From contig NC_046674.1 of NCBI RefSeq assembly GCF_003369915.1, positions 28,275,657-28,339,656 on the forward strand: DNA of 64,000 bases. Reading direction: 5' to 3'. Shown in pieces: positions 33,752-44,036 of this stretch. Below the pieces are notes generated by a model. It was not told where the DNA came from. It ran no database searches and worked only from the letters and a program-made list of their open reading frames with translations. The position numbers were made by a program, and so were the translations under genes. The DNA is from Drosophila miranda. Lineage: Eukaryota; Arthropoda; Insecta; Diptera; Drosophilidae. Numbering within the stretch: the first letter of the stretch is position 1; every line of letters starts with the position of its first letter.

Positions 33752-36700
33752 CGGGTCGACGACGACCCCCGTTGTGCTGAGACAGTTACACAGAGCTAGT
33801 TCCAAGTCCAAAGTCCAAAGTCAAGATCCAAGCGAAATTTGCGATGCCAAAAGGCCCACATGTCCATATCCATATCCTTATCCATATATTGATATACTTA
33901 TATACATATAATACTGCTACATAACGTGTCATGACTATATAGACATATGTATAAAAGTATTGTTTCCACTACTATTTCTATCGCAGAGATTGCATACAAT
34001 AGATTGCTTTCGTCCTACCATATCATGTATCGAGTTTTGCTATGCTTTCATTTTCGAAACCACCTCTCACCGCGCACTGGACCACTGCTCCAGTCCAGGC
34101 TCGTTATCTTCGTGGATCTTCGGTACTGTGGATGTACCACACGAAGCACGAAGCTACTAAGCCCGCGACTGCTCATATTTTCGTATCCCGTAGAAGTCCA
34201 CTCTGTTCCGTCTGTCTCCTTCCTCCTCCGACAACGTCTCACTCGGAGGGGAAGTCGCTGTCATCTAAATCGAATGGGAATACTGATTAACGACAACAAG
34301 TACCGAGAGACCGAGAGTCCTGCTGCAGTTTAGTTTTGAGCTCATTTTTCACATCAACCAACAACCTCCTCCAACCATTTCAAAAACTCCTCCAACGGCG
34401 ATTTATCATTTGAGATTTGAGTACTGTGCAAAGCAAAGAAAATTTATACGAATACAAAATAAAAATAACCACAGAGAAACCACTTACATAGTTGTATCGA
34501 AACTGAAATGACCTTGATTACTTAACTTTTATTCGTTTGTAGTTTTGGTTTATATATTTTGTGCGATTACCTTATGAATAAGTTGCAATTGGCTGTTGTT
34601 TATAATAAATAGTGTTTTGGTTCATCTATCATTTCATACCCAACCAACCAACCAACCAACCATTCCAACTATTCAATCAACCAAATGCATTCAACGAGAG
34701 TTTCAAGTGTAACCAGAAACCAGAAACCAAATCAAATTGAATTCAATTACAATTCCTAGAAAGAAAAATGTTTTTAGTTGAGAGAATGTTACTCAGCAAA
34801 AGCAAAGCGCACCGCTAAAAACACCAACGCGATATAGCTTCGCCGATATATATATATATATATAGATAACCCTTAGCCCTAACTCCCTCCTACCAATCAT
34901 CCTGCAAGCTAACTACTGTACTGTACTGAGCTTTTGCCTTTGTTGGGTCTTACACATTAGGTATTTGAACACTCATTACATACAACCAACCAACCACTAC
35001 CCCTAAACCTATTACAATTACCGTTTACAAATGGCAATTACAATTACAAATTGCATCAACAAATAGTTAGCAAACACTATCAATATAATCCAAGTATCGA
35101 TCAAATCTCAATCCTACTATCATCTCACCATAAGCTGACAAAAGCCAAACAGAAAGCAAAAAAAATATATATATGAAAAATAATAATAAAAAACAGAAAC
35201 AGATCACACAAAAGTTGAATTTATCCAAAGCTTAACGTCTTATAAAATGAGGTTTACCTTCGTTTTCTTCTTGTTCTTGCCTTTTCTCAAACATTTTTTG
35301 ATTATCGTTTCCCAACAACAACTCTACAACCCACATAGTTTAACTGGCGATGGAGTTCAAACTTCAAAGAGGCAATTACTGAGTAATGACTGAAAAATCC
35401 AAATATAAAGAAAATTTTACAACCAAAAAAAAAAAACAAAAACAAAACCGAATACCAAATACCAAAATGAAAAAATGAAACGAAAAAATCATAAAAACTA
35501 AGTCAATTTTCTTTTTGCTAAACATAATTTGCTCTGCATTAAACATACTAGTTTATATTTTGTATACTACTTACTACTGCTATAAACTTCTAACTAAAAC
35601 TAATACTCGTACTAAAAATCAAACAAAAACCAAAAAACAAAAACCAAAAACCATATAAAAAACTCATCAAAGCTATCCATAAGCCACCAGAAAACCAGAA
35701 GAAACGCACCCAACAATCTGAAATCTGAACCACTGCAACCTTCTTCTCAACCTGTATACGTATACTAAATGTATACTATATACTATATGTATGTGTACCG
35801 ATTTATACCAATATCAATGTATTTGTATCGCAACATATGTGTGTGACTGACTGTGTGTGCTCACCATTTAAGATCCCCTTAAAGTCCTTCTTAAGTCCAT
35901 CCAAAAGGAGATCCACTTCCTGAGCCACCAACCTTAACCTGAACCCGATCCCGTTTCCGCTTTCCCGAATTCGTTCGCAACACAGCAACACGAGTCCCCT
36001 AGGAAATGAGTAACCATGGAGGAAGCATTATTTAAGGGTCAGCTACTACATATATTACATTGTAAGTGCATTATATCGAGTGCCTGGGGGTCGATTTCTT
36101 TTAGATTTATCTGCTCTTCAAGCGCACAAAAGAAAATGCAAAAAACCAAATGTGAATATTACCTATCATACGAGATTTGATCCTGTAATTACACACCACA
36201 TGGAATACACAGAGACACACCGATGTGATCGACCATTCAATCAAATTTGCGTCCTTCTTTCGTTCACGGAAATTGCTTTGCAAATCTTATTTTGGTGTTC
36301 GCTCCTGTCTTCCACTCAAATGTCCATATGGTACTTCTCTCATCCTTGGCATTGTCTGGTGATTGTCAGTAGTTCGAATCCCTTACTGTAATGCAGTGGT
36401 GTTTGGGTTTGGGAGCAGAACAACAGAACAAAACAAGGCTCGATTCGAGCAGCTACCACACACTGCGTATAATTTTTTTTTCAGTCTCCATCCCGTGTCC
36501 CGGTCGCGTACACTCCGTGTACTTTGTTTTTGGATTTCGGTCCCTCGAATGTCAGTCGAGCATTGCGTACGTTTTGCTTTTGCAGCCGTCTGACGGAGCA
36601 GCGGAGAAACCTCTCGGAGAAATGGTAGCATTGCCCACCTCTGTTGTAATGCCTAGAACCTTACTATAGTATGTATGTTTGTTCCATCAAAACTCTGCCA

Positions 36701-38929
36701 ACAACCGCAACAAAAATGATCATATTTGAATTGTATTTGCATGTGCGGAAGAGATGCAATAAACTACAAGTACTCGAACCTAATGAACTTACTCGTAACA
36801 TCGGGACACCGGGTGTACGTTCACATTAGGAGGGGGGCCTGCTGCTCTATAGTGAATGTCTGATAATTAATAGACAGGAAGTGGCACACGCGGCATACAT
36901 ACATTCCATACATGCATACAGACATATACGAAACGATTATGCTGATATACATACATACAATTTGTACCCCCCTCTTGGTTTCCGTTAATTAAGTGTTTAA
37001 TGTTTTATATTAATCAAAATGGACCACTCCTTGCGCTGAGTCGTGACACCACACACACACACATACTCGTACTCGTACTCGTACATTCGAATCTATTTAA
37101 TTTAATTTTTAATGATACTTTGTAGTTGAGAAGAGCGCATATGTGTGTGTATATATATACAAATTAGAGAATATGTATGTATATGTATGTACCCTTGCTT
37201 ATGTATGTACACACCGCCACTTTCCCAATTTCCCAGTTTCCCACTTCCCCCGTCAAAACATCACCTGAAAACCTGATAACCATCCCGAAACCCCAAACCG
37301 AAACCCCAAAACCGAAATCTGTAACCATTTTAGCTGTTAACTATTAATCTCCTAATCAGACAATCGAGCGGCCAATTGAATTGCAGTCAAACAAAAAAAA
37401 AAAACAAATATATGCAAACAGTCATCACTGTTCAGTCACTGTTCTCACTCATCGATTGTTGTCTTTGAAGTTTCAACCATCTATCAACCCAATCGCCCTA
37501 TCAACCCATCATCAATCAAATCAAATCAAATCAATCTTTAAGCGTGTTGCCTCCTCTCACTCATAAGCATCAACACTCAGAGAGATAAGGCGAAAAATAG
37601 TTATAAAGAAATAACAATTAACTGTTAACTGCTCAAAACCACCACATATACCTATAGGCCACACACACACACATACATACACACAGAACTTTCTCATATA
37701 CTAACTGTATTATTCTGCATTCTGCATTCGGAAAATCGGGGTACAATTCCTTTTTGGATATATGATTTGCGTCTTTGTTTGTTATTTAGAGCTTCTCTTT
37801 TACTCAAAATGTATAAATCACCCACTCCTCCATTCGACCATTCGAAAGCACACATTTCCCCTGCCCTAAGTTTTCAAATTTAGGCTCCGCTGATGATGCC
37901 CTTCTATAATCCCGACATTCTTATATATATAGAGAGACTCTTCCAACTACTACCACCTTTGTACAACGCTTAATCGAATGCTTGCTTATCATGATAACGA
38001 TGATTGCCTAATGTTTGCTGCAGATATGATACATCGCATCCTTACATCTACTATCTATGTGTATATTGTCTTGCAATTATATATGTTTTATAATAATTGA
38101 CTTTAGTATGGCACTGCATGAATACTGTTCTCTATGATGCACCTTGCACTCGTTAAAGACGCCACGGCCTCTGCCGCACTGTTTTTCTTTAGCTATGTAT
38201 ACCTGTATGTTTCATTGATGGGTTAGTCTGTATCAGATATGTGTATATGTACTACTACTACTTCTGACTACTATCTTTTGCGAGAATAATTGTGCCATAA
38301 GAGTACGTAATTACCATATATGTATCTATATGTGTGGTGTTATTCACTTCTTATGTACATAATTACTATACGTTGCCTTCGCATTTCCCGCCAGCAGCGG
38401 GAGCCGCACATAAACGTTTATTTTACTACCAAATTTTCTGTGTGTGTGTGTGTTATTGTAGCCAATCCCAACACCCAGGATGGGGTCGTTCGCTATCAGC
38501 GGGGGACTCGCACCCGAAAACGCACTCGATGCTCTGCTAGACGAGCTCAAGACGTTCTCTAAGCCCATAGCCCAACAACAGCAGCAGCAACAGCAGCAGC
38601 AGCAACACCAGCAACAATACGAGGTAAGAGCATTAAGCACCATCCCCTAGCCCTGATTCCGATCTGAAACGGATCTCAAATGTCCCAAGTCTCTTCCTGT
38701 AGATTCGCCCCGAAGATTCGGCATCTGATGAAAGCGCTAGCGCAGAGGCCGCAGTACAAAGCACCGTCACCACGCAAATATCGCAGGCCCGTCTCTACAC
38801 GGAGGCCAACATCAATATGCAACAGGCCACCACTAGCAGCATGGTCATTGCTGTGGCCACGGGCTCTGTGCCAGTACAGCGAGGCGTGCTCACCCATCAG
38901 CAGTCGCAGTCGCAGCTGCAGCTGCAATC

Positions 38930-38977
<48 letters not shown>

Positions 38978-39884
38978 GCAGCAGCAGCTCATGGTGCACA
39001 CAAACATGGGCAGCTTGCGACGGCTGCATTCCTATCCCAGCGAGTCGGACAGCGAACTTCAGTTACCACCACCTACTGGGCCACGACCCAGCGATCCAAA
39101 TCTGGCCAATGGTGGCGGCATCGGCAGCAGCAGCAGCAACAACAAGCCACCCGTACCCGAGCGAAATGCTGATCTGATAACAAAAGTGGGCCACAAACGC
39201 ATACCGCCACCACCGCCGCCACGCACCAGCTCACGCAGTCCACTGGCCAGTCCAACCAGCCCAAACGTGCCACAGAACATAGCTTCCGCACCAGCAGCAG
39301 CAGCAACGGCAGCGGCCAATGCTAATTCCAATGCCCACTCAAATGCCAATGTCAATTCAATCGGAATAGACTCCTCGGTTGTCGCCGGTGGCGACACATC
39401 AAGCGGCGACAACTCCAGTGGCAATGAGTCCGGTAACGATCATGTGCAACGCCAGGTGGCACTTGAGATGCGCCACCAGGAGTTACTTAAGAAGCAAAAA
39501 TTACTGCAAGAGCAGTATCAGCGTTTACAGAAAATGAGCAAGCTTCCCTCGGTCGATGTTACCTGCCCCTCGTCGCAGGACATGGCTGCTGGGGCCGGCG
39601 GCGGGAATAACACGCTGCGTAAGCTCGGCAGCGAGACAAATATTCAGCAGAAAATCGCTGCATTGAGCTTGGCCTGCGAAGCTAGTGGAGCCGCGGCTGC
39701 GGCGGCGGCGTCTGCCGCGGCTACCAATGGTGTGTTGGTCAGTGATGCTACGAGCGGTGTGATCGGCGGCGCTGTTGGTGGTGGAGTGGTAGGGTCGTCT
39801 GGTGCGGTCGCTGCTGCTGCAAACTCTCAACACCAAACAGCCACAACGACCACCAAACAGGTGTACGAGACGGAGATACTTTAA
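20706..39884 (+). CDS. AIP3-domain protein of the p140Cap (SRCIN1) / Sickle tail family, 17 coding exons
   Basis: Joined by hand; every junction keeps frame with GT/AG sites. Exons: 20706-20811, 20920-20973, 21052-21197, 21263-21877, 26700-26790, 27181-27273, 27669-27783, 27856-27957, 29329-29498, 29840-29905, 29967-30053, 32549-32611, 32783-33245, 33311-33493, 33589-33682, 38462-38623, 38703-39884; 1263 aa. Residues about 163-254 are the AIP3 N-terminal fold (SKTLERPLGLVFLQY ... VLRLFES). Further along are a SQTLPRGMYS-like motif, a helical segment HMERQLANLTGLVQKAL, the proline stretch RDRLKPPPPPKP, and a long coiled-coil region in exons 13-14. The last exon holds a poly-Gln run (about residue 946 on) and further low-complexity Ser/Ala/Gly sequence. 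In vertebrates this family scaffolds Src/Cas signalling and binds actin or microtubule-end partners at cell cortex and synapse; the fly role here is inferred. Several exons are small and symmetric (54, 63, 93 nt), so alternative splicing is likely. Two genes lie antisense in introns 4 and 8. Confidence 0.88.
21263..21877 (+). CDS. Exon 4 of the AIP3-family gene, AIP3 domain
   Basis: Starts after AG at 21261-21262 and ends at AAG before GTGAGC; 205 whole codons, phase 0 at both ends. It encodes the whole conserved core: RPLGLVFLQYRSETKRALLP, ITSIDTVRALFVRSFP, GPNVKIYIHDASKDMFYEL, and a final amphipathic helix DVRSHLREIRDRSVLRLFES. This is the segment that identifies the family. Confidence 0.9.
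22205..25680 (-). CDS. b6: b6: secreted pentraxin-like (LamG-fold) protein nested in intron 4 of the AIP3-family gene
   Basis: Five exons on the minus strand: 25680-25071, 23758-23665, 23520-23400, 23193-22972, 22909-22205; all phases agree, 583 aa. The ATG at 25680 is first, but the ATG at 25632 starts a classic signal peptide (MFPLLALLALNVCPSSFA) and may be the real start. Residues about 144-330 form a pentraxin/concanavalin-like domain: FTLCFWMRF with Cys185, then HHMCTSWNGKTGEWQAW with Cys249, the usual pentraxin disulfide pair. HMCTSW matches all but the last position of the signature H-x-C-x-[ST]-W-x-[ST]. A His-rich linker (HKHHHVHHFDH) follows, then a low-complexity tail with a Gln run, an acidic/Lys segment and a Cys-containing C-terminus (CSSCHAEPF, CGNF). 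Extracellular ligand binding is the family expectation; the ligand is unknown. The symbol rests on recalled synteny with halfway and deep orange. Confidence 0.85.
24163..24192. repeat. CT microsatellite in b6 intron 1
   Basis: About fifteen CT units followed by GTCTGTCTGTCTGTCT, inside the first intron of the pentraxin-like gene. On its coding strand this is a GA tract, a potential GAGA-factor site. Confidence 0.8.
25681..26699. other. b6 upstream flank and remaining intron 4 of the host gene
   Basis: Holds the presumed 5' UTR and promoter of the minus-strand pentraxin-like gene. No TATA box or initiator stands out. The rest is AT-rich intron ending in the 3' splice site TTTTTTTCAG at 26699. 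Confidence 0.4.
27954..28726 (-). CDS. Unrecognised 236-aa single-pass membrane protein, nested in intron 8 of the AIP3-family gene
   Basis: Two exons: 28726-28401 and 28338-27954, with a 62-nt intron (donor GTGGGT, acceptor CGTTTGCAG); the frame is continuous across the junction. The ATG at 28726 has a strong fly start context (GAACC before ATGG). Residues 1-60 are helical (YLIDQLLMALHSTYNRKL, VDELLMLEKSMERMEVV). Residues 65-95 are acidic Ser/Pro-rich. A single membrane segment spans about 138-163 (LFQVSITALAFLSFGGYLLC), followed by a basic stretch (VKRIKIYRRSKRS) that would be cytoplasmic by the positive-inside rule. No signal peptide or known domain. The last codons and stop lie opposite the splice donor of host exon 8. 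Function unknown; the two-exon structure and frame consistency argue that it is real. Confidence 0.7.
30275..30793. mobile_element. Dispersed non-coding repeat, copy B
   Basis: It shares the order of blocks with copy A: a GGTACTCGAAGAGTATAGGGGTAT-type left end, GTGGATGTGTGTAAC then CCAGAAGGAA, CATAAAGTATATA, CTGTCTGTCCGTC, the GCGCCTAGATCT module, and the right end GAGTATCGGGTATAA (30742-30756), then the same CTCACAACGTTT tail. It is half the length of copy A because it lacks the internal duplication. It sits inside an intron of the AIP3-family gene. Confidence 0.75.
30794..32548. other. Intron of the AIP3-family gene, AT-rich
   Basis: AT-rich intron sequence between repeat copy B and the 63-nt exon at 32549. 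Apart from the weak transposase-like frame I see no gene. Confidence 0.45.
30968..31183 (-). pseudogene. Possible Tc1-like transposase relic
   Basis: A 71-codon minus-strand frame contains GHIGVVHWIYTLYSSNSLWQ, which loosely follows the Tc1-family pattern of a GxGxLxxI block followed by a Y/W-x-x-IL block. Similarity is weak, and no catalytic DDE residues can be assigned. It lies next to repeat copy B in a transposon-rich intron. Confidence 0.2.
32783..33682 (+). CDS. Exons 13-15 of the AIP3-family gene, proline motif and coiled coil
   Basis: Three exons (32783-33245, 33311-33493, 33589-33682) separated by 65- and 95-nt introns. They encode RDRLKPPPPPKP, a probable SH3-ligand stretch, then about 200 residues of heptad-like charged helix (LRGLQKKAKDLRMEVRTLRR, EVIRLEKDLSDLEASVENLR, LRCILSSEMEKVVREEKFLK). 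This matches the central coiled-coil half of p140Cap/Sickle-tail proteins. Confidence 0.85.
33683..38461. other. Long intron of the AIP3-family gene
   Basis: 4.8 kb, phase 0 on both sides. It contains a GA tract (33721-33751), CCAAC repeats (34640-34665, 34983-35000) and AT-rich sequence. Alternative exons could hide here; I tested several AG...GT intervals and found none with a convincing frame. Confidence 0.5.
38703..39884 (+). CDS. Last coding exon of the AIP3-family gene with poly-Gln
   Basis: Starts IRPEDSASDESASAEAAV after the acceptor CTTCCTGTAG and ends VYETEIL then TAA. It contains a pure Gln run encoded mostly by CAA (38929-38990), a proline cluster RIPPPPPPRTSSRSPLASP that could bind SH3 or EB1-type partners, a short coiled coil (RHQELLKKQKLLQEQYQRLQ) and an Ala/Gly-rich tail. 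CAA-repeat length is likely polymorphic. Confidence 0.85.
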
Positions 39885-42579
39885 CACAACTGGAAATTGG
39901 CGTGGAACGAAACAAAAATTGACATTTAATCATCACAGCAGTCTTCAGGCGGTCTCGGTTACCCAGATAGGGCTCCAAATCTAACTACATACGTGGTCAA
40001 TACAAAAAGCTACCTACCCCTAGATACTACTGCTCAAATAATTTCACGTCCGCGTACATAACACGAGTCATCTCTCTCAAACACAAAAACGAAACTTGGG
40101 TGTCACTAAAAACTTTTCCCGTATGTGTAAGGGCGAGCAGTAGCCCCTTACCCCAGTACTTGTGTCTAGCATCTAGCATTTAATTTTCGAACATAAATGT
40201 GCAACGTGCATTAATTCAGCATGCGATGTATGGACGTTAGGTTTTGTCAAAATGAAAATGAAAATGAAGAACGAATACGAATACGAATTTGAATCGAAAA
40301 TCAAAAAACTGTAACATTACGCGTGTAATCACAAGTTTGTGTATCCGCGTATCCTCGTAAATACTCGTTAACGAAGGCAACAAGCCGAATAAGATCAATG
40401 TTTTTATGTATGTATGTATGTATTTGCTTACATCCGATGTACTTTCTGTATGTCCCCTTGTTGTTGTTCCGATGAAATCGCACATAAGCTATAAGAAGGT
40501 GAATGAGAAACCCCCCATGAGAGCACGAATATATTGCACTAGACTCTGTCTGTCATCGGCGGAGCGGAGAGGAGAGGTTCCAACTTAAACCCAAGCAAGC
40601 GCTAAGCTTCAGTATATCCGATCAGATATCAGAGTCAGAATCAGATTTGCATGCATATTTTAATCTGTGTCTGTGTATATGTTAAAGTAGCCAAAGCAGC
40701 TAGCTGTCTATCCTATCTTTTAGGCCAGGAAAGGACCCATACTCCAGGTCTGGTCACACACCTACACGTAGTACATACTCCTCATCCACAAAGTACGCAA
40801 GGCACAACACGGTACACAAGAACACATTATAACTAATTATTATGCATATGTACAGGATCTACGTATGTACGTTACAAATAGGTATGTCAAAAGATTTTTA
40901 TTATTACCTTGGTATGGGACGTGAGACTGATAGTTCTATATATATATAGCTCATCAAGATACAAAAATAATGAAAATATTTTACTTATTTTTGTTATAGA
41001 AGGCAACTAGCTAATTTTATCCCAATATATACGAATATATTAAAAAAAAAAAACACAACACATAAACAACATACACCATACACCATACACCACACACATA
41101 TGTACATACATACTCCTTCCAAAGGGCCTTAAGTTGGATCAAGATTTGGAAAGGGTGTGGTTCATTTTGGACTACCAAAAATGTTATTTGTTTAAACGAT
41201 GCGCCTATCAAATGGGCAATACATACATATGTAAAAATGTAACCGAAGGCATTTACCGCATTATACCGCGACATACCGTGTAGAACGTTATTCTGTCCAT
41301 ATCTGTGTTGGTATATCCATCGGAAACGGCGACGGACGGACCGGACAACGTCCCTGCGCGCAGATACTTATTGGATAATTTTGGTTCATTCCTTATCCTT
41401 TTGAATCGTGATCGGGCTGATCAGGGTATTACGGGACCCTTGACTGCATATGTTTTTAGCAAATTAATATGTTTTTTTTTTTTAAATAGTTAATTGAGAA
41501 GTGTTCATCCTAGCACCCTAGCATTTAAGTACGTACACACTGATGCATGGGCTGAAAGGGTCAATGAAAGTGGTTATATCTTGCACAATCATAGATTTTT
41601 TTATTGTACGTGTTCTTTCAGTATTAAATTTCAGTATTAAAAAAGCTTATTTACAATTTATACACATACTATAACACACGGAATTAAGAGAAATTTGTTG
41701 CACCCAAACCAGATTCATATATGTATGTATCAATTACGAGTAAAATATAACAAATCATTCCCCAAAAATGTTCGATTTTTGATGTCTATGAATAAGGAGT
41801 AAGCAGCAGAGCGCAGCGCCAATTCCTTTCTTTTGTGAAAACGGAAACAATGTCAACGAATTAAAAATCCGTTTTCAAGCGTGTGTTAGCATAAGAACTC
41901 AATCGAAAATAAATAAAACACTTTAAAAGTATATCTGATACTCATACTATATAAATGAATAGGTCTATGATATGTATGTATGTATGTATATCCAATAGCT
42001 CAAAATACACACAGAGATAGAGAGAGAGCACTGTGTCAGGATCTAATGCTGTGCCGTACGCCCCTGTGTTTTACTTAGTAGCCCCAATTTTAGAAACTAC
42101 TGTGCAATAGACTTGATTGCAAGACTCAAATGCCAAAACATTGAAACCTTAAGGTGCGCCGCTCAAGACATTACATATACATATATACACGAAAGACAGA
42201 AAACATGTACTTAAGTTAGTGGATTTATATTTATTTTGACCGCATTCGACGAATATGTATAACATATACAGTATATATATATGTATTAACATGCAAAACT
42301 CACGCAACGAATACGAAAAATTTTAAAAATATTTACATATGATGACTACGGAGATAATAAATAATGAACTATGTAAAAGGTTTACGCGATTAAAGGTCCC
42401 TAATAACACGAAGTCAAAAATAATTAAGTATAGTTAATCCCAAACGATATGAATGTGAATGTGGCAAAATCAAATTGAATGATGGTATTATATGTGCACT
42501 GTACACATAATTGTATTCCTTATAAGGCACACTCCAATCCACTCCACTACACTCACTCAAACGGAAATGTACACCCCTG

Positions 42580-42620
<41 letters not shown>

Positions 42621-44036
42621 CACCCTCGCGCCTCTACTCACCAAAGCGGGTATTACGTATCGTATACATAAAGAACGATTTGGAGGTAGTAGAAGAGATG
42701 TGCAGAAGTATAGAAGTACGGAGAGGATGCTGTATCGGAAGAGTTCAACAAACAAAAATGGAAGCGCGTATTTTTTCTTAATAGTAATTATAATATTTAA
42801 AATCACAGCAAACCACAACAATAAATATCATTCGTAAAATGGACTCTTAACATGACTCTTCTTCGACTCGATTGATTCATTTTGAAAGGCATGACTATTG
42901 GGTAGTTGCCATTCCTCAATTTTGGGCAGCTATTTGTCGGGAATCTATCGTGAAGGGGCATTCAAATGTAATTTTAATAACAACAAAATCTTTCTGTTTC
43001 ATTGTATCGAAGCAAAATTTATTAAAATAGTCTTCTCGTCTTCATCACTCTGTCAAAACATCCAAAGCAACTCAATATTTTGTTTCGAGCAGCACCGACT
43101 AATTGATGCGCAATGCTACGATTTATTTGTAGCGCCGTAAATACATGTCTTGGTTTGGCTGTACTAAATATACATAAAATCGACATGAATCCATATGTCA
43201 TCGTGCTCTTGCCAAGAATTGATTGGAGAAGAAGATTTGGAGCAACAAGCGGTCGCCGGTGAAAGATTTTCATTGTGACCACGTACGGGGCCAAGCCTGT
43301 GGTCTAAATGGAAGCGCCATATAACTTATAGAAATACCATCCTCATATGCTTTTCAAATCATCCCTCTCAATGGAAGCAAGATCGACCAGATCAATGTAA
43401 GGCCCTACGAAATTATCCACATAGTTTTTTGGAAAAATCTGCACGAGGACCACCACATTGAGCCGCATTAATGACCACGTACGTATTTATATTCAGAGTG
43501 GAATCTGCGATCCATCATGATGGGCATTCGGTTGAGAGTGGATTTGACTCCCATTTTGTTTCACGATTAAGATTAATGACTATTACACTTGGACAATGTA
43601 ACGTTACTGGCAAGAACATTCTGACAAATGGATTTATATCAGTGGTCGGACGAGGTCCTATCTCGCAGATTAGAAAACTAAAAAGTCTTATACAATATAT
43701 AGTAAATTTGGGTACTGGCAGCTCTTTGCAGTTTTTCACTTAAGATACCGAATATAAAAACCAAAAAAAATACAAATTGGATTATATATGTATGTACATG
43801 TGTATGCATATGCATATAAAAGGCACATTGTTCCACTGTCAGGTATAATAGTACGCCCTGCCATTTCTACCGTTTGATTGTGTTAAGGTCCGGGTATTGG
43901 CCAACATTTCTCTTTCAAAATTTAGGGCTAACGCCAGGTCTATTTCTCTTTACGACTCGCATGTCTAGCTGTCTAGCCATCTTAGGATATTTTGGGTGTT
44001 CGCCAAGGACTAAGTCCTCTTCCTCTAAATCTCTAT
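39885..44036. other. 3' flank between the AIP3-family gene and halfway
   Basis: The two flanking genes converge here. The first part is probably a long 3' UTR of the AIP3-family gene; AATAAA occurs near 41910 and elsewhere, and I cannot choose the site. The stretch also holds a CA tract (42582-42618) and TATGTATG repeats. Frames near 43022-43294 (minus) and 43471-43743 (+) are short and unrecognised. Confidence 0.4.
42582..42618. repeat. CA microsatellite
   Basis: About eighteen uninterrupted CA units in the intergenic region between convergent genes. Confidence 0.85.

Noticed and set aside
35864..35937. Minus-strand interval reading EVDLLLDGLKKDFKGILN flanked by AG and GTGAGC
   Set aside because: It looks exon-like and helical, but I found no partner exon on the minus strand, and the host gene is on the + strand.
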